A stretch of DNA of 64,000 nucleotides, taken from NCBI GenBank assembly GCA_963971405.1, contig OZ020485.1:15190001-15254000 (forward strand), in the 5' to 3' direction. Of this stretch, positions 35,601 to 48,240 are shown one piece after another (the first letter of the stretch is position 1; every line of letters starts with the position of its first letter). Source of the DNA: Psococerastis gibbosa (taxonomy: Eukaryota; Arthropoda; Insecta; Psocodea; Psocidae). The notes beneath the pieces are model-generated. The model was not told the DNA's origin. It searched no databases and saw only the letters and a list, made by a program, of their open reading frames with translations. Position numbers and translations under genes: made by a program.

Positions 35601-36857
35601 TTTTTTACAGGCGCTTTTAAAAACGCTTCAATCAGCTTAAAACACGAAATCGAAAATTTTGACTATTACAAAGCTTTCTTTACCTATTAAAGTAGTAAGA
35701 GGGAAACAATAATTTAGGGCAATGTGAGAATTTCAAAAATTTTGAAATAACATTGCCTGGACTCAGTATTACATTATATTATAACAATTTTTTTGGCTCT
35801 CTCAAATCGGTTTGCTCCACAGTCCTCTCCTCCTTTATAACCTTTGGTTATTGTTAAAGGTAGGTACCTGCTATAACATTAAAAAAACGGGCTGGAAATT
35901 CATCCAATGCGGAATTAAAGATAATTTTTTTTTTGAACAATGAACGAACGTCACAGTTTCAACAAGTTGTTATAACCCGTCAATGTACTGTCCACTTCCA
36001 AATAGCACTGAGCATGTATCACACTACTTCGCTAGACAAAGAAGGGAACATCACCGAAGAAAATGTCGGAAAAGACTTCTGTTCAGGGCCGGGCCCCACT
36101 CTTAGAAATGTCTCGATATGAAATAACGGACAGCACCGCCGTGTTCCAATGTATAGCGGTACCGTCCAGTATTCCTTACAAAGATATTTCTAAGGGCGGT
36201 GGTGGGCAAGGCCTTTAGACCGAACCATACTTCTCGGACATTATAGGCAAGTTTTTTTTTCAAAAGTGGTGACATCATTATATCAATACATTTAATTTTG
36301 CATGGAAAATGGGCCGAAATTATTCAATTATAGGCCATGATAGTACATTAAGCTGGCAAAACACAGCCACAAAAATGTAAATTTAATCTCACGATAATTA
36401 AGTTTAATTTGTTAACAAAAAGTACCATTTCTTTTCTTCTCGTTGTAGGTTCAGCTGAGATTTGGACGGTACGAACGGTATCATATGGAGGGAGTTATAT
36501 ATAGGGTATATACTTACGATAACTATTCGTGAATATAAAAGAAAGAACACGGAAGAAATGATGGGAATAATGTATGACTTACTTTGTGCATAAATAAATG
36601 AATTGAAGGTTAAGAAAAACCAAGCTAGATTTGTTGTTTTTGAATGTAGGCAGAGGATCGCTTCAATCTTACGGTAAATTCAATTGAAAATGTTAATTGT
36701 GTATACTACATGGGGTCTAACAATTGAAATCATGTGGTCTCAAATCCACACTAGTTTTTGGTCAAGAGAACTTGACGTTTTTGGAAAGTATCCGTTTTTA
36801 TAGACCTATTTCCAACGATTTGTTTGACAAGGCAATAAAATTCAATCATCAGCCTAA

Positions 36858-36986
36858 GGCGGGGTTTCCATTGACCTTGTCTGCGAAAGCTACCGTGATA
36901 GCAGACATTTTTAGACTGTCTTTAATGTCTGCTACCACGTCAATAGCACGGTAGCTTTCGCAAACAAGGTCAATGGAAACCCCGCC
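36858..36986. mobile_element. Simple hairpin MITE of the variable-arm family
   Basis: Terminus GGCGGGGTTTCCATTGACC, variable arm, core (left side damaged: GTGATAGCAGACATT; right side intact AATGTCTGCTACCACGTC). Flanks TAA and TTA. The left arm has lost about 11 bp next to the core. Confidence 0.85.
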
Positions 36987-37572
36987 TTATCGAACTTAAG
37001 AAAGCGCGGGTATGAATCCCATTAGCAGCAACTAGCAAGTCAATGATAAGAACAACCAAAGGCATTTCCGGTAAAATTTTTATGGTAGTGCTGTTGTTTA
37101 TGGCAATCTCAACGTGAAGGTTTATTTTCATAATAAAAACATTTATAGCTAATTAGTATTAAATCGCGCAACTCATCACACATTTTACATGCCATTGGCT
37201 GTAGGAAGCCATACCATTTGTAATTTTATGCACAAAGTTAAATTCATAAAATACATGAAATGCCTCTACTAAAGCATAGCTTTGAATTAATGTCACCACT
37301 TTCGTTTTTAATGGGTAATCGCAGTGTTTGCATAATGCTGAAAACTATTTTACTATCACTAAAAGTACGTTGGTTAATAGTTTAAAGAGGTCGTACTATA
37401 AAATGTTTTAAAGAACACGCGGGTTAACGCTATAAATTACTTTTTTATTAAATAATTAAAGAGAGTTGAAATGAAGTGCACATTTCTGGTGTAAACTCCA
37501 GTCTAGACAATGCCACTAAAGTTAATAGTCATTACAATAAAATCTAAAACTTTCAAGTGACTTTTGTTTATA

Positions 37573-37602
37573 CCACTAAGGTTCCCACCTTAGTGGTTTT
37601 CT
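37573..37602. repeat. 10-bp-arm hairpin
   Basis: ACCACTAAGG, six-base loop, CCTTAGTGGT. Perfect arms; role unknown. Confidence 0.5.
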
Positions 37603-37669
37603 TTAAGATTTTTGGACGGCACCCCTATGCATTGGAACATGGGGGTGCCATGCTACTCCATTAAAGAGA

Positions 37670-37854
37670 CTTCGGTGGCAAGTTGGTAGCGTGCTTGCAC
37701 TTGTGCGAGTCTCAAAACACCTTGGGATCGGAGACGTGTCGTAACTCGATACAAGTACCTATTAAGTTACTTAGTGAGGCGATTGAAGAGGTTAATCGGG
37801 TACATTCATTAAGTTGTTTGTATGCAAATTACCTAAAGTTATTTAAAAAAAAAA
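37670..37854 (+). mobile_element. tRNA-derived SINE (family 1)
   Basis: Head GTGGCAAGTTGGTAGCGTGC, body with GGAGACGTGTCGTAACTC and GATTGAAGAGGTTAATCGGG, and an A tail at 37840-37854. Same family as 7360 and 40005. Confidence 0.75.
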
Positions 37855-38039
37855 AAAAACAGTCAGAATATGGTCAGAATTTTTTACCGTGCTATGGTTA
37901 TGAAGTAAGGCGGCACCCATATGTTACAATGCATAGCGGGGCATCCAAAAATACTAAAGAAAACTATCCAAACGTTGGAGGAATCGGGTCTAAAGCAGGT
38001 GGGGCCGTTCCAGTATTCCTCATCTATTAAATAAATAAG

Positions 38040-40000
38040 TTAAATAACTTAAATAAGTTTATTTTTATTAAGGTACGGCTCCTGGAGAAAATTTAATGTG
38101 ATTTCAATTATTCAATCGAATTAAAATAATAAGCCTGCTTTCGGTAAGTACTCAACCATTTGTAAAACGAAAGCGACAGCAATTTTGAAAAATTAGGCTA
38201 AAAGACTTATTGGGATACAATATAGCCTACATTAAGCCTAAGGAAAAGAATAGCCAAGTTTGGCAAAGGAAATAATATAAACCATGGAGACTGATATGGT
38301 CAATAAAAGAATGGCGTGGTTCGAGCCTTCACCTTCTGTTTTCAGGAGGTTTGAGTCATAAGTTTTGAAACCAATTTTTATTAGCTACCGTTCTGCTGTT
38401 GTTAAAAAAGCTATTAGTTTGTCATTAAACTTATAAGTATTGTCTATACTAGGGGAAATACCAAGAAATGTAACAAGGTAGGCATAAAATGTGCTTAATT
38501 GCTTTTCGTTGTAGTCAGCATTAGGAAAATTGCGATCTGCTTCCGATTTCATTTCCAATTATCACAACAACAAAAAAAAATAAGATTCACATTAGTTTTC
38601 GTTTGTAATCAGGACGGATTTTGAAGCAAGCGTCCACTCCAAATCACCGACTTAGAAGCCAATTTTTATATAGTAGTAATACTAGTATAACGGTTACAAT
38701 TGTGAGGTTCCAAGGAGTAGGCCAATAGTTATTGAAGTTTCAACATCGATGATATTATAGCCTATACAGTATACTTTTGGCGTCCAATCGCCTTAAATGG
38801 AATGAAACAAAAAAGTACGTTAACCAACTTTTCGCTTCATTATAGTCGAGACTATTTTTAATTTTATTCTCAAATACGATTTTTTTTTTAATTCTTTGGA
38901 ACAATAAAGTTCCAATTGAATTATGTAAATGTACAATCATCGCAAAGAATTATTGTCCCAGATTTTTCAGGTACGAAAAAAATCGGTCACTGTTATCATA
39001 AACAAAAACAAACCTGAAAGTTTACCATGTGGATTCCATTGTGTAGGTTAGGACTCAAGACATACGGAAACTCTCACTCTATCATAGTGGTGGGAAACGG
39101 ACCTGCACTGAAAGGCTAAGGCTTAAAAAAATATAATGTGTTTATTGGAACACGGTACACAGTTCGATAGTAATTACGTTTCATGTTGTGGAATCCATTT
39201 TTCGCATTTTCATATCCAAAGGATATGAAACAACGTATTTCAAGAGAAAAATTGTTTTAACAGCTTGAAGCAATATACTGTATATATGTATATCCACCAC
39301 ATTGTGTACTATTTTTAACGCTTATTTATTGCAAAAATCGAAATGTAAACATTCAATGTTGATCACAATAATATTTACTCTATAACCTGGAATTAGAAAC
39401 TAAAAAATATTTTGCCTTTAAGCCTTAAAGTGCAGGTCAATTCCCCATCACAATGGCGGTGTGAGAATACCCGTATGTAAAGAGCCCTATTGTAGCTACC
39501 CGTGAATGCTTAGTCAACACAACAAGAAATAAAAAATGTTAACAACATACCCAAGCAATGCAATGGTATTTGTGCATTTTTCATTGAATAAATCTTGATG
39601 GATGAGTTTCTAAAGATAAAACGGGCTAAACAATAATTATAAGCGATTCCCAATAAATAACAATGAACATTAATCCGACATGCTTGCAATCAGTAATTCT
39701 GCCTCTGCTTATCTGCTTAAATACAGTCTTCTATACAGATGACTTAGAAAGAGGAAATCATGTACAAAAATGACAGCTATGCAATAGGCAGCTTATAGAG
39801 AACAAATAAAATTAACTCGAAAAAAAATGAAATATAATAATCAAGGAATTCGTTGGATCTACTGGGAAAAATCTTCTTGAATGAGACATTTACCAGAAAA
39901 CGTTTTCTCTAATGAGCCACATAAATCATTGGCCCTCAGCACACGGAACCATTGCAAAAAACTGGTTAGTGACTAGTCCGGGTAACTTTCTGGGTAATCG
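38040..40000. other. No feature seen
   Basis: Only a small palindrome (TTCATATCC/GGATATGAA near 39212-39232). No exon supported. Confidence 0.4.
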
Positions 40001-40004
40001 ACTT

Positions 40005-40165
40005 CGATCGATGGCAAGGTGGTAGCGTGCTTGTACTTGTGCTATGCAATCGGAGACGTGTCGTAACTCAACACGGGTACTAACCGACAGAGGCGACTAA
40101 AGAGGTCAATCGGATGCATTCATTAAATTGTTTGTATGCGATTAACCTTTTATAAATTTTAAAAA
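40005..40165 (+). mobile_element. tRNA-derived SINE (family 1)
   Basis: Head TGGCAAGGTGGTAGCGTGCT, GGAGACGTGTCGTAACTCAA, GTCAATCGGATGCATTCATT and an A-rich end at 40158-40168. Confidence 0.75.
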
Positions 40166-40779
40166 AAAATATGTAATGGGACGCCGCACATGGCGCTACT
40201 GATCGCAGACGCGTCTGTAGTGGTCACACAGCAGTTAGTAACCAATTAGCTGGCGACTCGGCATGCCGGGTCGCCTCTTGATTTTAATTTTTCAATTTCC
40301 TGATGAACGATCAAGGCCTCAACCTGTTGTTAGTGGTCTCCATGACAACACTGGAAAAGCTACAGATTGTGGTCCCTAGTGAGTTTGCCTCGGGTGTGAA
40401 GCCGCGTAACAATGACTAATGTGTCATTTAGTGACCCAAGTGACCAACCAGTTCAGGTTAGTTCCAATGGCTCTGTGTGCGGCAAATTGAAGAAAGAGAA
40501 GTAGTTGGTATGTATTGCCTCTCTCAAAGCCACTGAGTGAATCCGAAGCTTCAATGATTAGCGAAAACAACAAAAATTACATTACACAATACAACACAAC
40601 ACTTAACAGCCAAACTGAAAGAATATGTGCGCGTTGGAAATGAAACAATCATGTCAAACCCTGCAATGCGAAAACTTGGATAATTCAACTCGTAAAAGCT
40701 TAGTTTATAAAAAAAGTCAACTCTAATGCCACGTCAAGAAATATACTGCATGAAAATTACTACACGCCGCCAATTCGTT

Positions 40780-40905
40780 GAAAAATTTGTCATGGAAGCA
40801 AATGGGTTGATGCAAAACCACGGAGTCTAATTCAGCAGATTTCCGTCGCTGGCTTTGTCACTGAGCTCACCCAAGTGCAGGATTTTCTACTCGACACTGA
40901 CTGAT
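40780..40905 (+). repeat. Half-element related to the MITE at 4996
   Basis: AAATTTGTCATGG...GTTG....AGTCTA.TTCAGCAGATTTC.GTCGCTG matches 5038-5100 in order. Only one arm plus centre is recognisable. Confidence 0.55.
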
Positions 40906-40950
40906 TTAATTGGCTACCCGGTTTTTTATAAATTCAGTTCCCGCAAGTAA

Positions 40951-41092
40951 GGCGGGGTTTCCACATACATCAATGGTCAATGAGAAATATGAAATTGACG
41001 TTTTAGCAGACATTAAAGACATACTAAAAATGTCTGCTACCACGTCAATTTCATATTTCTCATTGACCATTGACGTATGTGGAAACCCCGCC
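40951..41092. mobile_element. Simple hairpin MITE of the variable-arm family
   Basis: A 142-bp, almost perfect palindrome: GGCGGGGTTTCCACATAC, a 45-base arm (with termini), core (TGACGTTTTAGCAGACATT on one side, intact on the other), complement, CCCCGCC. TAA on both flanks (40948-40950 and 41093-41095). The loop is the reverse complement of the loop at 25310. Confidence 0.9.
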
Positions 41093-41099
41093 TAAATGT

Positions 41100-42420
41100 T
41101 ATTTCAATAGTGATCTATAACATCTTTACGTTCTGCAAATTTAGTCATTTTAAAATGGAGACTACTTTACAGCAATCTGTGTGTCTAAATGTTGCTTAAA
41201 TGTTTAGTTTTTTTATAAACTCAGCTTTACATTTCACTGTCTCAATAGAGTTCAACTACTTTTAGAAAATAAATGGCAAGTTAGGTCCAAATCAAAAATT
41301 TAGCCTATATTGAACCCATTTAGAGGGTAGTTTTGTCCTAACTAAATCCAAATAGGTTCGTTTGCCATCAACACATCAAAAAATTGCTGAACAGGTAGGA
41401 CCAGAATATCGTCTACTAATGGGTATGCCATTTAGCGTAGGCGTGAGACTGAGTCAGGCGTTGTCGCCCATATCACTGTATATCTCAGCGGATAAGTGCC
41501 TCACACACTCATCAGTAGCTTTTATTCAAACAGTCCCTTTACTGAGACTATTTCCTTCACGCATACTGATCACAATTCGTTTCTTTCAACCACAGATAAT
41601 AAAAATATTCCTTTTCGTTAAAGCACTAACAGACCTTACAGTAGTCTAAAAGAATTTTGTGCTTGGTTGCATCTTCTCCGCATTTCAAGCAAGGTATATT
41701 TTCCCGAACAATCACATTTTACACAAACAGTTAAAGGCACTATCGCAATTTATAACAACGCTTCCCTTTCTTGTACTTCGTTAATCCATCGCTGTGTTAG
41801 AACTTTAAAGAGTCTGCCAAATTGTTCTCGGTAGTACAAAATCTCGCATTTGCCTAGGTTTTGCTCCTGAATCCCTAATAAATTAGATACTTAACTTAAA
41901 TTTGAATTCAGGTACTATCGTAACCATGGCAAATTTTGATATTTTGTGCAACAGATTTCGCCAAATATGTGTATTTTAACATAGCTTAGCTTGATTTCCA
42001 TTTAGAAGCATAATCCATAAATTAATTTGAATATGACTCCAAGCACAACTTGGCTCGTTACAATCTCATTATATAAACCCGTAATAAGTACCTACTGTAC
42101 CTTACTAACATCAAACCCATTCCTAGTCTAAAAACCCTGAGAAAATACAACCAAACCACAAATTAAGCACCTTAGAGATTTTTTACCGAGCATAATTTTC
42201 AACATTTCAATTTTTCAACAATACCACCCACTCGATTTTACGGAGGTTCTCGTGAATCTCTAATGCATGGTGAAAAACTGGAATACGATATCCGTTGGAT
42301 TTAAAATACCATAGGAAAAATCGACAGTAGGTGGGAGCCATCCTAAACAAAAGAATGTACAAAAATGTTGAGCATTATATCCGGTAATAATTAACATTTC
42401 GATATTAATTGCGTGCCAGA
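41100..42420. other. Downstream of the NCKX gene, no other feature seen
   Basis: Presumably includes the NCKX 3' UTR. No coding or repeat feature supported. Confidence 0.4.
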
Positions 42421-42421
42421 A

Positions 42422-45400
42422 CTAAAACGGGCACACGACAACTTTGTAGTCAAACATTAGAGATACAGCTACGAACACAAAGTATAGAAGAAACATGGTG
42501 AAGCCGAGGCCCTTGTTCATCTTCCACCTGAAGACTGCAATGGCGGCTACCACAAACACCAACATCATGAACAGAAGAGTTATAGAACACACCATCCCCA
42601 CGCTGCTAACTTGTATAGGCTCGTTGTTGAACAGAGTATACAGAAGCCAAGGCACTGGTAACCTGCAAAAACACAACAATTATACGCTATGAAACTAGAA
42701 CAATTTTCTAAGAAAACACAGCGTGGTAGACAAATAGACTCAAAATAACAGGTTCCAATTGATTCGCATGATCGGACTTTTGCTGCGCAAGGAGGCATGT
42801 GAGAGTTCTCTCTCATTTGTTTTTAGTTTTATTGAACATTTAGCCATGAATGAAGTTAACTATTTATCCATCAAACTTGCAAGCGTTGATAAATTCATTA
42901 AGGATGGCGTATCTACAGGCAGAGACATCACTCAGAGTTGCATGTATGGGTAATGGAGCTTTGGCCCGAGTAATTAGTTTATTGAAAAGCACCGAGCGCG
43001 GTATGCTGCAATGCGGGCAGATCATAAAGAGAAGTTCGAAGCTGCCTGCTTCCTTGTTGCATGGTTGAAATGTGTGCAAGCAGGGCTATTGCCTCTTTTC
43101 AACATGTGATGAATGTAACTCGGGCTAAGGCCACGGCCCGCCCTTTTTCGACAAAGCGATGCCGCCATTCTCCTGGGACCTTTTTCTATTTGTTTCAACC
43201 ATGGTACGCGGGGAGGGTGTTGGGCTATAAGATTTTTAAAATTTCCCCGTCAGGTACTCTGTAAGTTAGTGACTAATTTTGCCTAGAGAATAGGTTGAAT
43301 GCTGGATAATAGGGCAGTTTAACATCGAAAAGTGAACCCATAAACGCGCCTAGTTTGTGGGAAAACTACTCGGTAGATTTTGATGATCATGATGATCGGG
43401 CATGTAGGTTCACAAAAATGATATTTTGGACGTTTTTTTTATATATTTGGGTTAACTCAGTTTTGGGCAAAAAGGGCTAAAAAAACCTTTTCTTAAAAAA
43501 GGCTCCTTTTTTAAAATTCACATTATACATTATTGATTTATTAAACAAAACTTAATTGGTCGCTTGCCCGTTCTGGTTCTGGGGGCAAAAAAAAAAAAAA
43601 AAAAAAACAATATAAAATACTCAATTTTCATTAAGAATAATTTTTCTGCGGAACCTTGCCTACTAACTTAAGATATATTTAAATGTGTTAAATAAATAAA
43701 TGTGTAAACCCCTTCCCATGCAAAGTTTTGGTTTTTCATAAAAAATATTTTTGGACGAAATTATGGATAATTCATGCCCAAATACATTGCATACCCTGCA
43801 ATTATTACTGTGTTATATTATTGTATATTGACTACGCAATCGTCTCATCTTGCTTGAGTATAGGAAAATTCAATGCAATCAAAATTTAACTATAGTACTA
43901 TTGTTTGCGATGGAACTGCTCAATTTATCTATCGTACCTCGGTACCTATAATAATTGATAAATAGGAAAGCATGTACGGGTTCACCTGGACCAGTTATTT
44001 TCAAATCAAATGAGATTCAAGAGCACAGAATACATGGTAGAAATGTTCTAAAATAAGGGAAGATGTAGGCCTTAAAGCCTGTCAGCTACTGCTGAATCTG
44101 AAATCCCAATGGAGAGCCGATTATTATCGTTACAGCAGTAAGCCTTGAGCTCAGCCAAAAAATTTACAGCTACGCGGTAGGCTAAGCCCAGCGAAAATAC
44201 CCGCCCTTACCTTTTCACCCCTTAGTTATCTCGGAATTTTCCACCTCTACGCATTACTCTCCTTTTTCCTCTTGCATGGTTTTTATACTTAAATCCTTAT
44301 GTTTGTGTAGCAATGGTTTCTGGAAATTTCAGTTACAGTACCGGCAGGCCAAGTATGTATCCAATGATTTATTTCAGGGAAGACTTGAAGCCCAAAATGA
44401 TTTATGAGAGCCGTTATTCCGCATATTGCAAGCATATATGGATAATATACGTATAATAAAGCAATAGCGGGAGGGGGGAATATTCCAAGGTGCATACTCT
44501 GGCCCTGTATAGTTATGGCGGCAATCGAAAGTTACAGTAAATCTAAATGAGAAATAAGTGGTTCGGGATCCACTATAATCAGGAAGTCCCCACATTCATA
44601 ACATAGCATGTTCAGCGCTGTTCCAAAGATGAACCCATGCCTCAGCAAAAATCCTGCGAATTAATTGAGAATCCGTTTACACCCTGAAGTGAGTTCTAAC
44701 AAGAAAAAAATGAAATAAAATAATGAATTTTTGTTCTATTACAAAGCCAATCTATCAGAGTTAGGGCTACAATAAAGCCCTCTCCTACATTCAACTAGGA
44801 AAGCCCGGGACTTCCTGCTAAACATTAGTATAGGACTCGAACCAATAATCTTTCGGGTGAAAGTCAGAGTCCGTTCCACTACCCTACATGTCCTGACAAG
44901 GACAAAGAAGAAGAATAGTTACCCAACGGTGACGTCAAAGATGTTACTGCCCACAGAAGAGGAGACGGCCATGTCCCCAAAACCCTTTCTTGCTACTATC
45001 ACACTGGTTATTAGGTCAGGAATGGAAGTTCCGGCGGCGAGAAAAGTCAGTCCCATTACCTGCAAAGTATAGTATACAGTAAATAGTAAAAATTGTTAAA
45101 CTACAGTTTAAATATAAATCTCGTAAGGCTAAAATTTATTCTAAAATGTTGGATGGTTTGTAAAGTCGTGAGATGGAAATGTTTTTGTAGGGGGGAAGTA
45201 TATAATCATGTCACTTCACTTTTTTCCTTGACCAGTAACCCCGGACAAGGTGCATATATTGAGAAAAACAATTTGGTATTAATAAACATTATCACACTCA
45301 AGCTTCCGCTTATAATATATTATATAATAATAATAATATATTATATATATAATATAATAATAATAATATATTTTTTTTTTCCCCAGCCGGTACCCCCAGC

Positions 45401-47756
45401 ACTGGGAGCATTTAATAGAAAGAATACAATACAACATTAAAGAAAATAATCGTTTTTACCGGAATACTACATGTAAGCCCCATAAGGGAGGCTTGTGGCA
45501 GGATTCGCCAAAAGACTACAAACAGTTATTATAGGGAGTACGAACTACATTATTACAAGTGTAAATAAAATAATAATAATACAGTTATATAGTTAGTTAA
45601 AGTTAAATAAGTTAAAGTTACCTTACATTATCCTGTATAAAATAAAAATAAATCAAAATAAATAAAAATAAATAAAAAGAATTAATCGCCATCATTTAAA
45701 CAATTTATCAGCCAGTCCCGTAGATTTCGCTTAACAGCATTCTAGTTATCCAACTCTAGAAGACTGACGGGAATCAAATTAAATACTCGGGGAATTGCCA
45801 CCTTAAGCTCATGATAGCCATACATATTATTATGAGGCAGCTCAATATAATGTTTGTAGGTTGTTCCAGCTCTGCGACTGTACCTAGAAGGATTTATGGT
45901 CTTATATTTTGAGTTAAAATAATTCAACAATAAAATGGCTTGACTATGTAATAATAACAACAATTTCTTTATTTTTCTGAATTTATGTAAATTTTTTCCA
46001 TAATCAGGGCATCCCCAAGCCTAAGGGCGCGTGGGGAAACACCCAACAATGGATATTTACGGTGAAATTTGATTTCGTTCACGTATAAGTTTAGAGAGTA
46101 TATAGTAATAATAATAATAATCACAATTTCTTAATTTTTTTGAATTTATACAAATTTGTTCCATAATCAGGGCTCAGGGCATCCCAAAGCCTAAGGACGC
46201 GTGGGGAAACACCCAACAATGGATATTTACGGTGAAATTTGATTTCGTTCACGTATAAGTTTGGAGAGAGTATATAGTAATAATAATAATAATCACAATT
46301 TCTTCATTTTTTTGAATTTATACAAATTTGTTCGATAATCAGGGCTCAGGGCATCCCAAAGCCTAAGGACGCGTGGGGAAACACCCTCAGGCTGCCCCAT
46401 GATATTATAAATTATATATAATATTAATATACTATATATCAGTGCATATACGTATGGTGTTGAACTAAGAGTCTCACAGGTCTGCCAAATAATATGCATA
46501 CGACACTGCTCCGAGCTACTCTAGTTGAGTGAGGGCTAAGCTACTGTACAATAAGTTGGTTCAGTAGTAGAACCAAACGTGACATTATTTGTTAATTAAT
46601 TATTTACTTACGTTTGGGGGTATCCCAACTGTAGAGCCGGCGAGGTTTGCCCACCACACCATGAAGTACGAGAAAGCGGCTATCCATAATATGCTACCTA
46701 AAAACGTTATGGCGAAAAACTTTTTACCTGAAACACATACAATTTATATCAGCGCTCGTAATGATCTCAAAGGAGAGTTGGATGGTAGATTTTGTAGGTT
46801 AATATGTACCTTAGCGATTAAACTGATATTTCAGGTAGATTCTCAAAATAAATGATTAGGGACCAATGGGCCACTTTAAGTAGGCCTAGGTTCATAAAAA
46901 AACCTTCAGGACATTAATGTTATTACTATTACATGGGAGCGATGGCTAGCCCATATAAAATAGTTTAATTTTCACACTTTTCTCTAGCTTTCTTTTGACG
47001 TTATACAGAAACTGAGTACATCGCAGTTTTACAGCATATTTTCACAACATGGCACTGCCAGGACATCGCCCCCGGGGAAAACCGAAGATGACAGCCCCCA
47101 GACAAGACCTGACAATCCTGGTCGCCAACATGGTCCTTTGAGCCGGAACATGTCGGAGACCAGGATTCTCTTGGACAACACTAAACAGAAAACAGAGAAG
47201 ACGTACTTTAATAAATAAATAAGAACTTTTTATTGTTTCTATTACTAAGCCAACCTAGTGGAGTTACACTTAACTTACACTCAACTAGGAAGGCCCGGAA
47301 CCACCTGCTTTACATGCCCTCCGAAGCATGGCGAGAAAATGTAGCCAGTGTGGGACAACCTATCGGGTGAAAGTCAGAGTCCGTACCACTACGCTACATG
47401 TCTTGACTTGACGTACTTTATCGGTGGCATTGTAGAATCCTCTTATAAATAAATAAATAAATAAATTCTTCTAGGCTGTATAACGGACGTATTGTCGATG
47501 GGTGCGTAGGTAGGGTGTTAAGTATTTCACATGCATGTTTTTATCCCACCCTCATGGATGCGGTACTGACACCCTGCCAACTGCCATCAGCTCAGAAAAC
47601 AATGTGCCTACTATACGTACCTCTAGGAGTTCGTGTATCTGGTAATGTAAGCCACAAAGGGAATAGAATAGGCGCTACTAGGAGATACGTGATACGTTTA
47701 CGGCACGTGTCTGGCCAGGACATGTCCAGAGCTTCCGGGGGCTCCACATCTTCACC
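42422..47756 (-). CDS. SLC24A2-like: K+-dependent Na+/Ca2+ exchanger (SLC24/NCKX), C-terminal four exons
   Basis: Exons N to C: 47621-47756, 46612-46727, 44923-45059, 42422-42662, all phases consistent, 209 residues. Exon 1 of these gives [20 protein letters not shown] and PLWLTLPD (human NCKX2 [19 protein letters not shown]), the end of the cytosolic loop and next TM. The second gives [20 protein letters not shown]. The third is the alpha-2 repeat, [20 protein letters not shown] then [19 protein letters not shown], with the ion-coordinating acidic residues (PD and FD). The last gives PVPWLLYTL, two or three TMs, and [18 protein letters not shown]. The protein exchanges 4 Na+ for 1 Ca2+ plus 1 K+ in the plasma membrane. 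The alpha-1 half is upstream of 47756 and was not found. Closest to the NCKX1/2 subgroup. Confidence 0.93.
44741..44895 (-). mobile_element. tRNA-Glu-derived SINE (family 2), reverse copy
   Basis: Reverse complement: GTAGGGTAGTGGAACGGACT (A box), CTGACTTTCACCCGAAAGAT, GGTTCGAGTCCTATAC (B box), then the shared body. In NCKX intron. Confidence 0.8.
45318..45372. repeat. AT-rich microsatellite
   Basis: Alternating TA and (TAA)n units. Confidence 0.8.
45640..46390 (-). mobile_element. LINE 3' end with a tandemly repeated 162-bp block
   Basis: Minus strand encodes ..[52 protein letters not shown], a [18 protein letters not shown], then a (TTTTATTTA)n tail (45640-45680). Upstream on that strand a block of about 162-170 bp occurs twice plus a partial third (45950-46388), each containing GCGTGGGGAAACACCC and (TAA)n. 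It sits in an NCKX intron. Confidence 0.7.
47243..47412 (-). mobile_element. tRNA-Glu-derived SINE (family 2), reverse copy
   Basis: Reverse complement: TGTAGCGTAGTGGTACGGAC (A box), CTGACTTTCACCCGATAGGT, body with GGTTCCGGGCCTTCCTAG. The B box is partly lost (GTTGTCCCACAC). Confidence 0.75.
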
Positions 47757-47784
47757 CTGCAACAGAGAAAGATAAGATATATAA

Positions 47785-48240
47785 GATAACGTGATAAGAT
47801 AACAGGAGGTACTAGGAGATACGTGATATGTTTACATGACGTGACTGGACAGGATATGCCCAGAGCTTTCAGGGGCTCAGCTTCTTCCCCGTGCAACAGA
47901 GAAAGATAGATAAATAAGATAACAAGATAAGATAATAGGAGGTTCCAGGAGATACGTGATATGTTTACATCACATGGCTGGATAGGATATGTCCTGAGCT
48001 TACAAGGGCTCAGCTTCTTCTGCGTGCAACAGAGAAAGATAAGATATCTAAGATAACGACATAAGATAATAGGAGCACGCGGGCTCCGTGTTTCCCCCTA
48101 CAACAGATAGAGATAAGATCCAAAAGATAACGAGATACAATGATTGGCGCTACAAGGAGATACGTGATACGCTTAAGTCACGTGTCTGGACAGGGCATGA
48201 CTAAAGCTACCGGGGGCAACAGATAGAGGTAATAGATAAG
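47785..48240 (-). repeat. Tandem array of a piece of the NCKX exon plus its acceptor and intron
   Basis: Units of about 130 bp at roughly 47805, 47940, 48070 (short) and 48140 follow the true exon (47621-47756). Each has AGGAGATACGTGATA..TTTA, TGGnCAGGnCATG, a Glu/Pro-coding end and CAACAGAGAAAGATAAGAT from the intron. On the minus strand the first copy still reads GEEAEPLKALGI; the next has a stop. The splice acceptor CAG is changed to CAC in copies 1 and 2. Confidence 0.85.

Noticed and set aside
36724-36954. 76-codon ORF
   Set aside because: Ends inside the hairpin element at 36858 and lacks any protein signature.
40910-41095. 61-codon ORF
   Set aside because: Lies almost entirely in the 40951 hairpin.
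45990-46390. CRISPR-like or satellite array
   Set aside because: Only two to three long units, coding-like LINE tail inside, animal genome.
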